61,063 nt of DNA from positions 1 through 61,063 of the forward strand of contig NZ_CAIZIZ010000249.1 in NCBI RefSeq assembly GCF_903933125.1, given 5' to 3'. The stretch comes from an uncultured Lamprocystis sp. (lineage in GTDB: Bacteria > Pseudomonadota > Gammaproteobacteria > Chromatiales > Chromatiaceae). Made by a program: the position numbers and the translations under genes. Under the pieces are notes generated by a model. That model was not told the DNA's origin. It saw only the letters and a list, made by a program, of their open reading frames with translations, and did not search any database. Below are positions 45,101 through 52,754 of the stretch, in pieces (position 1 is the first letter of the stretch; each line of letters opens with the position of its first letter).

Positions 45101-47265
45101 ACGACCTGGGCTTTATGCAGTTGATCACCTCCACCAGCAACCTGGATGAAGTGGTCGGGCTGCTCGACACTGCCTTGGGCGAGATGGGCCTGTCCGCGAG
45201 CCCACGTAATTGCCGTTCCCTGCTGGATGCGCTGAAGGCGGTGAGCGGCCGATTGGCGCTGCGCCTGGCAGGAGCGGGCACGACGACACAGCAAATGATC
45301 GCAATTGCGCTGGTGCAGGGGCAGTGCAGCCGCGCCGTTGTCGGCCATCCGGTCTGGCCGGCGTTGACCGAGGGCTTTCTGATCCCGGTAGACGATGTGC
45401 CGGAACTGTTCCGCAAGCCTGCCAAGCCGGGGCAGGAGGGCGATGAGCGCGCCGACTTGCTGTATGTGTCGGTCGGCGCCGACGGCGGGCTCGCGGCGAC
45501 CTTCATCGAGGTCAAGTTCCGCCGTTATCTGAAGACCGCCCGCGCGGCTGATCTGGTCGCGGCGATGGAGCGTCAGCTTGAGGCATCCTGTCAGCGTTGG
45601 CATGGGCTCTTCGGCGCGCGCACCTCGACCCTGGAGCAGACCGTCAACCGGGCATGGCTGGCGCGCATCCTGCGCTTCTATGCGAAGAAGGGGCGCCGAC
45701 ATGGTCTCACCGCGGCGGCCTATACGCGGCTGATGCGCGAGATCGACCGCTTCTTGGTCCGCAAGGAAATCGACCTGCCGGACCTGCTCGATCTGCGCCG
45801 ATTGGGTTTCGTCTTCTGCCCTGAGTATGGCGGGGCGCAGCCGGCGCGGATCGAGCAGCTCGGCCATGCGGACCTGTGGCTGTTCGGGGCCGGAATGCTG
45901 CCGGAGCCGGGTCTGGCGTCGGCGGACGGCGGGCCGGGCGACCCTGGCGACCCCGAGGCGCCGATCAACGACGTGGCGCGTGAAGGCATCGCGGCCGTCG
46001 TCGGATGGCAGGAAAACACCGCCGCCGCCCCAACTGGGACTGCGCTGTCGGCGGACGAGGCCTCGGCACTGAGCGATTCGCAGTTGCATGAGGGCGCGCC
46101 GGGGAGTCATGCCGATACCGAGCCCGATGACCCCACAGAAGAACCGCCAAGTCCCGCTGCGGTCATCCAGCCCGCGGCCGGAGCGCCGCCGGTCGGTGAG
46201 GCCAGCGTGCTGCTCGGCCATCAGCACCCCGGCGATGATCCGCTGTATTGGCACCCGATCATTCAAGCCAATCCGCACCTGATGATCCTGGGCCTGCCGG
46301 GGATGGGCAAGACCACCAGCCTGATCAACACCTGCATCCAACTCGACGCCCAGGGTGTGACGCCGATCGTCTTCTCCTACCACGAAGACATCGACGAGAA
46401 GCTGGCCTTGCACCTGCCGCAGCAGCCACTGGTAGTCCGCTACGCCGGGCTCGGCTTCAATCCGATGGAGGTGGTCGGCGACGGCCCCGTCGCCTATCTG
46501 GACAATGCCGGTATGTTGCGCGACATCTTTGCGGCGATCTTTCCCGACCTGGGGGATGTGCAGTTGGGTCGGCTGCGCGATGCGCTCAAGCAGAGCTATC
46601 TGGACCAAGGCTGGGCACCGGGCCAACGTGGTGAAACCCCCGCGTTTCACACCTTTCTGGAGCGGTTGCGCACCGAGGACAAGCCGGACAAGGGGCTGCT
46701 GACCCGACTGAGTGAATTGGATGATTATGGGCTGTTCGCAACCGTCCCCGGCACCGGCGCGCCGACCTTGCTCGACCAGACGCGCCCGGCACTGATCCAG
46801 ATTCACGGCACGCAGAACGACTACCTGCAGCGCGCCTTCGCCACCTTCGTACTCTACAACCTTTACCAGGGCATGTTCCGACGCGGGGTGCAGCGCCGCA
46901 TCACACACGCGGTGATCTTCGATGAGGCCCACCGCGCCGCGCGCCTGAAGCTGCTCGCGACCATGGTCAAGGAATGCCGCAAGTATGGCATCGCCTTTGT
47001 CGTCGCCTCCCAAGAGGCCAAGGACTTCGACCCATCGCTGTTCACCGCGATAGCGAATTATCTGGCCCTGCGACTGAACGACGCCGACGCCAAATTGATC
47101 GCCAAGACCTTTGCCGCCTCCGACCGGGTGGCGCTGTACGCGGATCGGATAAAGCAGATGAAAAAGTACCATGCGATGTATTACGGGGAGGGCCTGCGGG
47201 CACCGATCCTGGTGGCGCTGGGGCAGTATCAGACCCCGAACCATCCGGAAGACGCCGTTGGCTAA
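42181..47265 (+). CDS. DptH-like HerA/FtsK-family ATPase with probable PD-(D/E)XK domain
   Basis: The 1694-residue product has a long N-terminal region of unknown fold. A segment RADLLYVSVGADG...ATFIEVKFR, with E1110 and K1112, looks like a PD-(D/E)XK nuclease core. An acidic/proline-rich linker follows at about 1260-1330. The C-terminal HerA-type ATPase has Walker A GLPGMGKT at about 1371-1378 and Walker B FDEAHRAARL with D1581/E1582. Length and layout match DptH, the large ATPase of DNA phosphorothioation-dependent restriction, but no dnd modification genes are present. It is the last and largest gene of the candidate defence operon. Confidence 0.8.
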   Translation: MLTEAIRSILKGAFARILGQPESGSMAFVRCLPAELVGTLAADAAFVLEGWQVAAVRDTADPAARCITADQAVEWREDKADAALLLIDPQRAGAGMDGIYSAAREIGESELFDLAVELARQRLPHGCKGFALKALFKAGWKKRRRPLAPWSALAYLGRAAEDAQVVGTALPMIGLWPIAITDRPSETDLDHAAVLVERLLPAQGARIAPEQRVAALNLDAGQEVTAVRLVGLLREVDGLPRMQALQRIALEQDLWLNHLRPGLFDQQTLQGIRIQSWRQRKGDPYRWSGLVPNPDGELELRLSLASDDGHNQARLEVRWTAEPEGLAPGAATYQVEVHAGQNVLAERSVSHAGKSAEKAVFSQDDFDLDENARFQAQVRITPLGDAACEPAESEGFILCFGDASRGPATSSAGKIAATLSLAAIQVVPDWDTFRQLAKQPGDPACFETDKKGFILCKWQGKVAKVFCPPLFRQLSEDWIARNGALGRWRLRVREDGAPVGSPEFVPMGDSDATEPLAAASGELAAWLKPTQGPLGVLYLVDELKQVDRYVDAAARLWQTGDPELTLIQTLEVQSLAGRCLGLIVLPTHPLRIAWQQGFDLMVAYHRYNVGNAERLTPQRIADILKPVTGAHYPAFLPGLEPGRTFVFGDTLGFHAAAMVAADDPEPKATLALLGRLLGGEAATAPSVGDGAADALAGELGRYLQLHPLYRRIRVHALRAGDAMPVARALGKALRAVAADDETADDGDDTHCFELELFPGAGQSSAQTGRFLSATAERRRSGAGAVPEEDRWLLQSVTRPGGVSLPRLRWARRNRDRPQTAAHVAIAFDVFNSRVECRDLAALPADGGVLEAHGLMLIPSREFHAGATPHWLSYIPPKPKGDLHPFPPKLTKRQVDLHSKVLRATARHLGGGDAAWPVLITEVSPEQADLLADLHHLCDWVMTADRNAGMEYFDSPHELPTVYDAYVIDCVPERDDLGFMQLITSTSNLDEVVGLLDTALGEMGLSASPRNCRSLLDALKAVSGRLALRLAGAGTTTQQMIAIALVQGQCSRAVVGHPVWPALTEGFLIPVDDVPELFRKPAKPGQEGDERADLLYVSVGADGGLAATFIEVKFRRYLKTARAADLVAAMERQLEASCQRWHGLFGARTSTLEQTVNRAWLARILRFYAKKGRRHGLTAAAYTRLMREIDRFLVRKEIDLPDLLDLRRLGFVFCPEYGGAQPARIEQLGHADLWLFGAGMLPEPGLASADGGPGDPGDPEAPINDVAREGIAAVVGWQENTAAAPTGTALSADEASALSDSQLHEGAPGSHADTEPDDPTEEPPSPAAVIQPAAGAPPVGEASVLLGHQHPGDDPLYWHPIIQANPHLMILGLPGMGKTTSLINTCIQLDAQGVTPIVFSYHEDIDEKLALHLPQQPLVVRYAGLGFNPMEVVGDGPVAYLDNAGMLRDIFAAIFPDLGDVQLGRLRDALKQSYLDQGWAPGQRGETPAFHTFLERLRTEDKPDKGLLTRLSELDDYGLFATVPGTGAPTLLDQTRPALIQIHGTQNDYLQRAFATFVLYNLYQGMFRRGVQRRITHAVIFDEAHRAARLKLLATMVKECRKYGIAFVVASQEAKDFDPSLFTAIANYLALRLNDADAKLIAKTFAASDRVALYADRIKQMKKYHAMYYGEGLRAPILVALGQYQTPNHPEDAVG

Positions 47266-47571
47266 GCCTGAACCCGAGGATACGGTCGGCATTTGTCGGA
47301 TGATCATGCAGGCGGCATCGCGGACAAGATATGCTGCGTCCCCGCCCCAATTTATCCCCGAGGTTCAATGTATGCTTCGCCGCACTTTGCTGCCCCACGC
47401 AATCAGCCGTCAATTGACCGCTCCGGGTCGTTAGCGCCCCCCTGCGTAAACCCTTCGCTGCGGCCGTTCTCTCCCCCCGCACTCGCGACCAGTCGACTTG
47501 AAAATGGCAGTCAGCGCGCCAACGACAACGCTCGGCGCACCAGCCACCCGGTCGCGCCGGAGGGGAGAAAG
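47266..47571. other. intergenic region, no gene seen
   Basis: The 306 bases between the DptH-like gene and the methyltransferase-like gene carry only shadow-type frames. This is a likely boundary between the defence operon and the next cargo segment. Confidence 0.4.
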
Positions 47572-48249
47572 ATGATCGCGCGACTGTTCGTTCAGCCCGT
47601 CGGTTGGCTCGCCGCCCTGGGGACGACCCTGCTTCTCGCGGCGGGCGACTGGCGCTGGCCGCAAGCCTGGGCCTTCCTGGTCGAGCTTGGGGTCGGCAGC
47701 CTGGTGGTAAGCCTATGGCTCCTGCGCCACGATCTGGCCCTGGTGGCGACGCGCCTGTCCGCGCCGGTGCAGCGCAGCCAACCGCTCTGGGATCGGGTTT
47801 TCATGGTGGCGTTCATCGTTGCCTTCTTCGGCTGGCTGGCGTTGATCGGTCTGGACGCCCGCCGCTACGGCTGGTCGCAGGTGCCGTTGCCAGTGCAGGC
47901 GCTCGGCGCCGCGCTGCTTGCGCTGGGGATGGTCGCCATCTGGGAGACCTTTCGCTACAACAGCTTCGCCGCTCCGCAGGTGCGCGTGCAGGTCGAACGC
48001 GGCCACCGTGTCGTCACCGATGGACCCTATGGCCGCGTGCGCCATCCCCTGTATGCCGGTGCCCTGCTCTGGCTCGTCGGGGCGCCGCTGCTGCTCGGCT
48101 CCTGGTGGGGTGTGGTTGCGGTCCCGCTGATCGGCGCAGCTCTCGCCTGGCGAGCTGTCGGCGAGGAGCGGCTGCTGCACTGCGAGCTTCCGGGCTACGA
48201 CGACTATCTAAAGCAGCTCAGGTTCAGGCTGATTCCGGGCCTCTGGTGA
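47572..48249 (+). CDS. isoprenylcysteine carboxyl methyltransferase (ICMT)-family membrane protein
   Basis: The 225-residue product has about five membrane helices and the C-terminal ICMT/PEMT motifs VVTDGPYGRVRHPLYAGALL and GEERLL...LPGYDDYLKQLRFRLIPGLW. Bacterial members methylate small or lipid substrates that are mostly undefined. GGAGGGGAGAAAG gives a very strong ribosome-binding site for the ATG at 47572; the longer frame from 47293 is not supported. A hairpin follows at the stop. Confidence 0.88.
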   Translation: MIARLFVQPVGWLAALGTTLLLAAGDWRWPQAWAFLVELGVGSLVVSLWLLRHDLALVATRLSAPVQRSQPLWDRVFMVAFIVAFFGWLALIGLDARRYGWSQVPLPVQALGAALLALGMVAIWETFRYNSFAAPQVRVQVERGHRVVTDGPYGRVRHPLYAGALLWLVGAPLLLGSWWGVVAVPLIGAALAWRAVGEERLLHCELPGYDDYLKQLRFRLIPGLW

Positions 48250-48280
48250 GACGGCGACAGGTGTCGCCACCGGCCGTCTC
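48248..48280 (+). terminator. hairpin at the end of the ICMT-like gene
   Basis: GAGACGG at 48248-48254 pairs with CCGTCTC at 48274-48280, and the nested GGCGACA pairs with TGTCGCC. There is no T tract, so intrinsic termination is uncertain. Confidence 0.4.
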
Positions 48281-48491
48281 TGGAGGATCAGGGCGGTCTC
48301 GATCCGCGCCTTGGTTGAATCACCGGTCCGGCGTAGCGTTGAAACGAGTTGGGCGGACCGGAACCATTTGCCAGCCGCCGCGGTAGTGGCCCCGGCGACG
48401 GGGCCGATGCTGGTACGCGGCTGAAGACCGGGCTCGTACACAGGGCCGATCGCAGAAGAACCTGGTAACAACGACAGAGGAGACCGCCAAA

Positions 48492-48839
48492 ATGACCCAC
48501 AAGGGCAGTTGCCATTGCGGCCGTATCGCCTTCGAAGTCGATGGAGAGCCGACATCCGTGATGGACTGCAACTGCTCCATTTGTGCCCGCAAGGGCGCGC
48601 TGTTGTGGTTCGTGCCACGCGATCGCCTGCGTCTGCTGACACCGGAGGCGAACCTGAGCACCTACACCTTTGGCGAGGGGACGATCAAGCACCGGTTCTG
48701 CCAGGTCTGCGGCATCCATCCCTTCGGTGAAGGCAGCAACGCTGATGGCACCGCGATGGCCGCGATCAACGTGCGCTGCCTGGAGGACATCGACCTTTCT
48801 GCACTACCCGTCGAGCGCTTCGATGGGCGATCAGTGTGA
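48492..48839 (+). CDS. GFA-family (glutathione-dependent formaldehyde-activating-like) zinc protein
   Basis: The 115-residue product has the Gfa/CENP-V cysteine pattern: GSCHCGRIAFEV, CNCSICARKGALLWFV and HRFCQVCGIHPFGEG. These cysteines bind zinc. Members may handle S-hydroxymethyl-glutathione, but most have no proven reaction. GAGGAGACC precedes the ATG. It stands alone on the plus strand. Confidence 0.9.
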   Translation: MTHKGSCHCGRIAFEVDGEPTSVMDCNCSICARKGALLWFVPRDRLRLLTPEANLSTYTFGEGTIKHRFCQVCGIHPFGEGSNADGTAMAAINVRCLEDIDLSALPVERFDGRSV

Positions 48840-49037
48840 TCCGCCTTAACGTATCGCTGTCGCCGCCGCATCGACCTGGACGAGGACCCCTGTGATTGCC
48901 TCTCAATGAGGCTGTTCGTCCGCCGGTGGGGCTGCAACCCCGTGGCGTGGAAGCGTCGTCGCCCGCCGCAATCGAGGGGATTCGTGCCCGCCCGCGGTCT
49001 TGCCACCGCCTGCTGAACGCCATCGAGGAGGAACGCC

Positions 49038-49754
49038 GTGCCGGAATCGACCCCGATCGCCGCGAGTCGCGACGAACGCTTCGACGACGCTTGCCAGCTC
49101 TGGGCGGGGCGTTTTCAGGCGGTCATCGCCACCCACTCGCTCGCGGACCCCGGCTACCCCTTCGCCTCCGCCGTTCCCTATTGCTTGGACGCGTGCGGCA
49201 ACCCGCTGCTGCTCTTGAGCCACCTGGCCCAGCACACCAAGAATCTGAGCGCAGACGCCCGGTGCGGTCTGTCCGTGGTGCAGGCGACCGAAGGCGACGT
49301 TCAGCAGAGCCTGCGTCTGGGCTGTACCGCGGATTGCCAGGAGGTAAATCCAGCCGATGCGGCCAGCCACCGCCGCTGGTTTCGCTACTATCCATCGAGT
49401 CGCAGGTATTTTGAGCAACTCAATTTCCGCCTCTATCGACTGATCCCCCGCCGGTTCCACGTCAACGGCGGATTCGGCACCGCGCGCTGGCTCGACAGCA
49501 CGCGCATTTTGCGCGTCTCTCCGTTCGACGAGGCGCAGGAATTGGCCCTGATCCAGACCGCACAGGGCGTGAGCGACGCTGTGTGGCCGGACCCGGCCGA
49601 TCGGCCGACTGCCGATCCGATCCGCATCGTGGGTGTCGATCCCTGGGGCTTGGATCTCGCCCGGGGGGACGCGCTGCGGCGAGTCCCGCTGCCAGAGCCG
49701 ATCACCGACCTGGATCACTTGCGCCTTGCACTCCTGGCTCGGACCGTTGGGTAA
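49038..49754 (+). CDS. HugZ-like pyridoxamine-phosphate-oxidase-fold heme/FMN protein
   Basis: The 238-residue product has an N-terminal split-barrel domain of the PNPOx/HugZ type (SLADPGYPFASAVPYCLDACGNPLLLLSHLAQHTKNL, RCGLSVVQ) and a C-terminal DUF2470-like part. Related HugZ proteins degrade or bind heme; here FMN or heme binding is inferred only. It starts at a GTG with GAGGAGGAA upstream. Confidence 0.82.
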   Translation: MPESTPIAASRDERFDDACQLWAGRFQAVIATHSLADPGYPFASAVPYCLDACGNPLLLLSHLAQHTKNLSADARCGLSVVQATEGDVQQSLRLGCTADCQEVNPADAASHRRWFRYYPSSRRYFEQLNFRLYRLIPRRFHVNGGFGTARWLDSTRILRVSPFDEAQELALIQTAQGVSDAVWPDPADRPTADPIRIVGVDPWGLDLARGDALRRVPLPEPITDLDHLRLALLARTVG

Positions 49755-50001
49755 CCGTCGCCAACCCAGATGTCGCCGCTGTGCCGGCTAATTCTGGCGC
49801 GGATTCCCTAATCGGGGGCGGTCTGGTCGGTGTCCGACCCGCGGGCGCAGCGAGCGGGAACCATCGGCAGCGAAGGCCACTGACTGGTCACACGCGGACA
49901 ACGGCGCCTGGTCGCTTGTGACCCGTCATCGCGCGGGTTGTCGACACCCACTCCACGGCGACGGCCTGAACCGTTACTTGGGGATCAGCCAACGCGGGGC
50001 C

Positions 50002-50469
50002 TCAACCGGGCGACGCTGTGCCCGCCTTGCGCGGACCGCACGCAGGGCTGGCCTGGCGATCATGAAGGTCCTGGAGGGCCGCCAGCGCGTCCGGTGCGAG
50101 AACCCGTTGGGCGGTCTCGAAGAGTTCGCTCTCCTCAAAGCGGATGTGATCGGCGAGCATCTTGGCGAATGCGGCCAAGTCGTCGGGACCGCCCGCATTG
50201 ATCATGACGCGCATTGCGCGGTGTTCGGCCGTGCGTTCGACCAGCGTCCGCTCCCCTGCGTCCTGCATCGCTCGTAACAGTCCGTGCTCCTCGCGTTGGA
50301 AGTGAGGTTCCAACGCGTCGGCGAATCTTCTCCGCAACTCGACCCATGCACCCGCCGGGTCATCTTGCGGCTCCCGCGCCCGGCGGGCGATGACCAAGCC
50401 GCGGTGATGTTCGTTCGAAAGCCGTTTGAGTGCCGCGAACCGCTGCATTAGCCGGGTCGCCGCTGGCAA
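50002..50469 (-). CDS. hemerythrin-like (HHE) domain protein
   Basis: The 155-residue product carries the HHE cation-binding pattern: NEHHRGLVIARRA, PHFQREEHGLLRAM, EHRAMRVM and DHIRFEESELFE. These histidines and glutamates would bind a di-iron centre used in oxygen or nitric-oxide sensing or storage. It is on the opposite strand to its neighbours. An alternative start is seven codons in. Confidence 0.85.
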   Translation of the reverse strand: MPAATRLMQRFAALKRLSNEHHRGLVIARRAREPQDDPAGAWVELRRRFADALEPHFQREEHGLLRAMQDAGERTLVERTAEHRAMRVMINAGGPDDLAAFAKMLADHIRFEESELFETAQRVLAPDALAALQDLHDRQASPACGPRKAGTASPG

Positions 50470-50544
50470 GAGCCGCTAAGGCGCGACCCGTCAATATCGT
50501 CGCGGGTCCTCGTCTGCATGTCTGTCTTTCCGCTCATAGAATGT

Positions 50545-50832
50545 TTACTGCCGCCGATCTTGGGACCGGCGATGTTTCTCGATCACTTGGACCAAGTCGA
50601 GATTTCTGATCGCTTGCACCGCGATCTCCCAGCGCCCCTCGCCGCACAGACCGCTCACACCAGCCTGCTCATAGGCGTCCAACGCGGCCTGCAAGCAGGC
50701 CGATCTGACCGCTTCCGCAAGATCAAGGCCGTCGATCATGATCATCACATTCCGGGCGCTTACCTGAGCATGGGCAACGTCGCCGCGCAGGCGATTCGCG
50801 GTGTGCCTCAGCCAGCCTGGCGGCGGGCTCAT
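50545..50832 (-). CDS. small conserved hypothetical protein
   Basis: The 95-residue product contains NVMIMIDGLDLAEAV, ACLQAALDAYEQAGVSGLCGEGRWEIAVQAI. I recall similar short proteins (often ending RNLDL) in many bacteria, sometimes mislabelled acetyltransferase. The ATG at 50832 lacks a clear ribosome-binding site; ATGs at 50745 and 50739 are alternatives. A longer frame to 51723 is the shadow of the TOPRIM gene. Function unknown. Confidence 0.6.
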   Translation of the reverse strand: MSPPPGWLRHTANRLRGDVAHAQVSARNVMIMIDGLDLAEAVRSACLQAALDAYEQAGVSGLCGEGRWEIAVQAIRNLDLVQVIEKHRRSQDRRQ

Positions 50833-50931
50833 GGGATGAGCCCCGGGTTGGTGCACAATGCTCGACACCTTAAGGTGCGAGGACCCTGCGCCTACACGGT
50901 CTAGCGGGTCAAGCGCAGACACTTGGAGGTT

Positions 50932-51735
50932 ATGGCAAAGCGCGGTTGCACCCGCCCGCCGTCCGTTGGACTGGCGGTGGTTCGGGACCACCACGAACTG
51001 CCTGGCCTCCCCGCCGGATTCGCCCCAGTGACAGGATTCTCCCCCATGTTCCCTCGGCTCCCAATCAAGCTCGACGACTGCACCCACCACGGCCTTGGCT
51101 CCGGTGCAGAATTCTATGTCGTCGAAGGCGATTCGGCTGCGGGCGCGGTGAGCCGGATGCGCAACGCGGATTACCAGGCGGTGCTGCCGATGCAAGGCAA
51201 GCCGCTCAACACGGTCCGCGCGACCGCGCAGAAGGTCGTGGCCAATCCGTGGTTCGCGGCGCTCACGCAGGCGCTTGGTACGGGTCTGGGTGATAGGTTC
51301 GATCTCCAGGCCCTGCGGTATGATCGGGTGATCCTGCTCATGGACCCGGACCCCGACGGCATCCACTGCGGTGCGCTGGTCTCCATGTTCTTTTACCGCT
51401 GGATGCGACCTTTGCTCGATGCTGGGCGGGTAGGTATCGCGCAGGCGCCGCTGGCGACCTTGGTGGTCGGGTCGGTCGGGCATCCCCGGTACGTCGAGCA
51501 CCATGTTCGGTCCGAACAGGAACTGCGGGCGGTTGCCGAACAATTGAAGGCGCAGGGCGATACTGAGGTCGTCATGCGGCGCTACCGCGGGCTCGCCGGG
51601 ACCGATCTGCACGTCCTCGCGGCCACCTGCCTCGATCCCGCGACGCGCACCCTGCGTCGTATCGGCGCGGCGGACGCGGAAGCGGCTATCACGGTGTTCG
51701 GCGGCGGGCGCCCCGCTCGGCATCCTCGCGACTGA
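50932..51735 (+). CDS. stand-alone GyrB/ParE-type TOPRIM domain protein
   Basis: The 267-residue product aligns with the TOPRIM part of type IIA topoisomerase B subunits: RLPIKLDDC, YVVEGDSAAGAVSRMRNADYQ (catalytic-type E65), VLPMQGKPLN, ALGTGLGDRFDLQALRYDRVI, and LMDPDPDGIHCGALV with D138, D140 and D142. There is no GHKL ATPase or transducer domain before it and no GyrB tail after it. GGAGG lies very close to the ATG at 50932; the ATG at 51046 is an alternative. All metal-binding residues are kept, so it may be functional rather than a relic. Confidence 0.8.
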   Translation: MAKRGCTRPPSVGLAVVRDHHELPGLPAGFAPVTGFSPMFPRLPIKLDDCTHHGLGSGAEFYVVEGDSAAGAVSRMRNADYQAVLPMQGKPLNTVRATAQKVVANPWFAALTQALGTGLGDRFDLQALRYDRVILLMDPDPDGIHCGALVSMFFYRWMRPLLDAGRVGIAQAPLATLVVGSVGHPRYVEHHVRSEQELRAVAEQLKAQGDTEVVMRRYRGLAGTDLHVLAATCLDPATRTLRRIGAADAEAAITVFGGGRPARHPRD

Positions 51736-51876
51736 CCAAGCCCGCTCGTTCGGGGCGGGCCACCGACGCCTGGGGCCGATGACGGGGATCAGTTCCGCCA
51801 GTCTCCCGCATTCCGCCAGAAAACTCCCACCTTGGCCACTCGTCCCCGCCGGCCTACCCGCGGCACACTGCCGTCC

Positions 51877-52170
51877 ATGGCCGACGCCCTCGACATCCCC
51901 AAATCCATCGACGACCCACCGCTACTCCTGCTGTGGCGGGTCGACGACCTGGCACCGATCGTCCTGACCCTGGTGGTGGGCATCCTCACCGGCAGTCCGC
52001 GCACCCTGTTCCAACTGCTCCTCTTGGGCGTGCTCCTGGTGCGCCTCTATACAAAGTTTCGAGAGCGGCGGCCGGACGGCTATGCGCTGCATTTCCTCTA
52101 CTGGCATGGTCTGCTGCCGCTGCGCGGACGCACCACCCCGAACCCCTTCGCCCGCCGGTGGCTGCCGTGA
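51877..52170 (+). CDS. traL: TraL, conjugative pilus assembly protein
   Basis: The 97-residue product shows the TraL pattern IPKSIDDPPLLLLWRVDDLAPIV followed by one or two membrane helices and YALHFLYWHGL near the end. I chose the ATG at 51877, since the family begins with this segment. It is the first gene of a traL-E-K-B run and the first transfer gene after the 17-kb cargo. Confidence 0.9.
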   Translation: MADALDIPKSIDDPPLLLLWRVDDLAPIVLTLVVGILTGSPRTLFQLLLLGVLLVRLYTKFRERRPDGYALHFLYWHGLLPLRGRTTPNPFARRWLP

Positions 52171-52754
52171 CCCTGGACCGCTTCCTGGCGACCTGGAACG
52201 GCCTGACGCTGGAGAACCGCGTCAACCGCATCGTCATCCTGCTGCTGATCGGCGCCAACATGGCGCTCGCGATCACGCTCAACCAGACCGAGCGTACCGT
52301 CGTCCTGGTCCCGCCGGTCCTCGAAGGGGAGGTCACGGTCGCCCGCTCGTCGGCCAGTCAGGAGGTCAAGGAGGCCTGGGCGTTGTTCGTGGCGGAACTG
52401 CTCGGCAACGTCAGCCCGACCAATGCCGAGTTCCTCACCAAGGCGCTCGACCCCCTGCTCGCGCCGTCCTTGCGCCAGGACATCCTGCAAGTCCTGGAGA
52501 CCCAAATCGGCGAAATCCGCCGCGAGAAGGTCAGTCTCTCCTTTCAGCCGCGCGCGATCAGCCATGACCCGGCGACCGGCACCCTGTTCGTCACCGGCAC
52601 CCACATCACCAGCGGCCCGGCGGCCAAGCCGGTCAATGCCGAGCGCACCTATGCCCTGCGCATCGAATTCAAGAATTACCGCCCGGTGGTGGTCTACCTG
52701 GATGTCTATCCGGGGGCCCCGCGCACCGGGCCGAACCCTGGGGAGGCCCCATGA
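52167..52754 (+). CDS. traE: TraE, conjugative pilus assembly protein (VirB5/VirB8-like position)
   Basis: The 195-residue product has one N-terminal membrane helix (IVILLLIGANMALAITL) and a periplasmic domain with FLTKALDPLLAPS and TLFVTGTHITSG motifs typical of TraE. The start is the GTG at 52167, overlapping the traL stop (GTGA). Its stop overlaps traK by 4 bases. Confidence 0.9.
   Translation: MTLDRFLATWNGLTLENRVNRIVILLLIGANMALAITLNQTERTVVLVPPVLEGEVTVARSSASQEVKEAWALFVAELLGNVSPTNAEFLTKALDPLLAPSLRQDILQVLETQIGEIRREKVSLSFQPRAISHDPATGTLFVTGTHITSGPAAKPVNAERTYALRIEFKNYRPVVVYLDVYPGAPRTGPNPGEAP

Noticed and set aside
43681-47307. 1208-codon minus-strand open frame
   Set aside because: Antisense shadow of the DptH-like gene; the plus-strand frame has the Walker motifs.
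50545-51723. 392-codon minus-strand open frame
   Set aside because: Only its last 95 codons look like protein; the rest is antisense to the TOPRIM gene.
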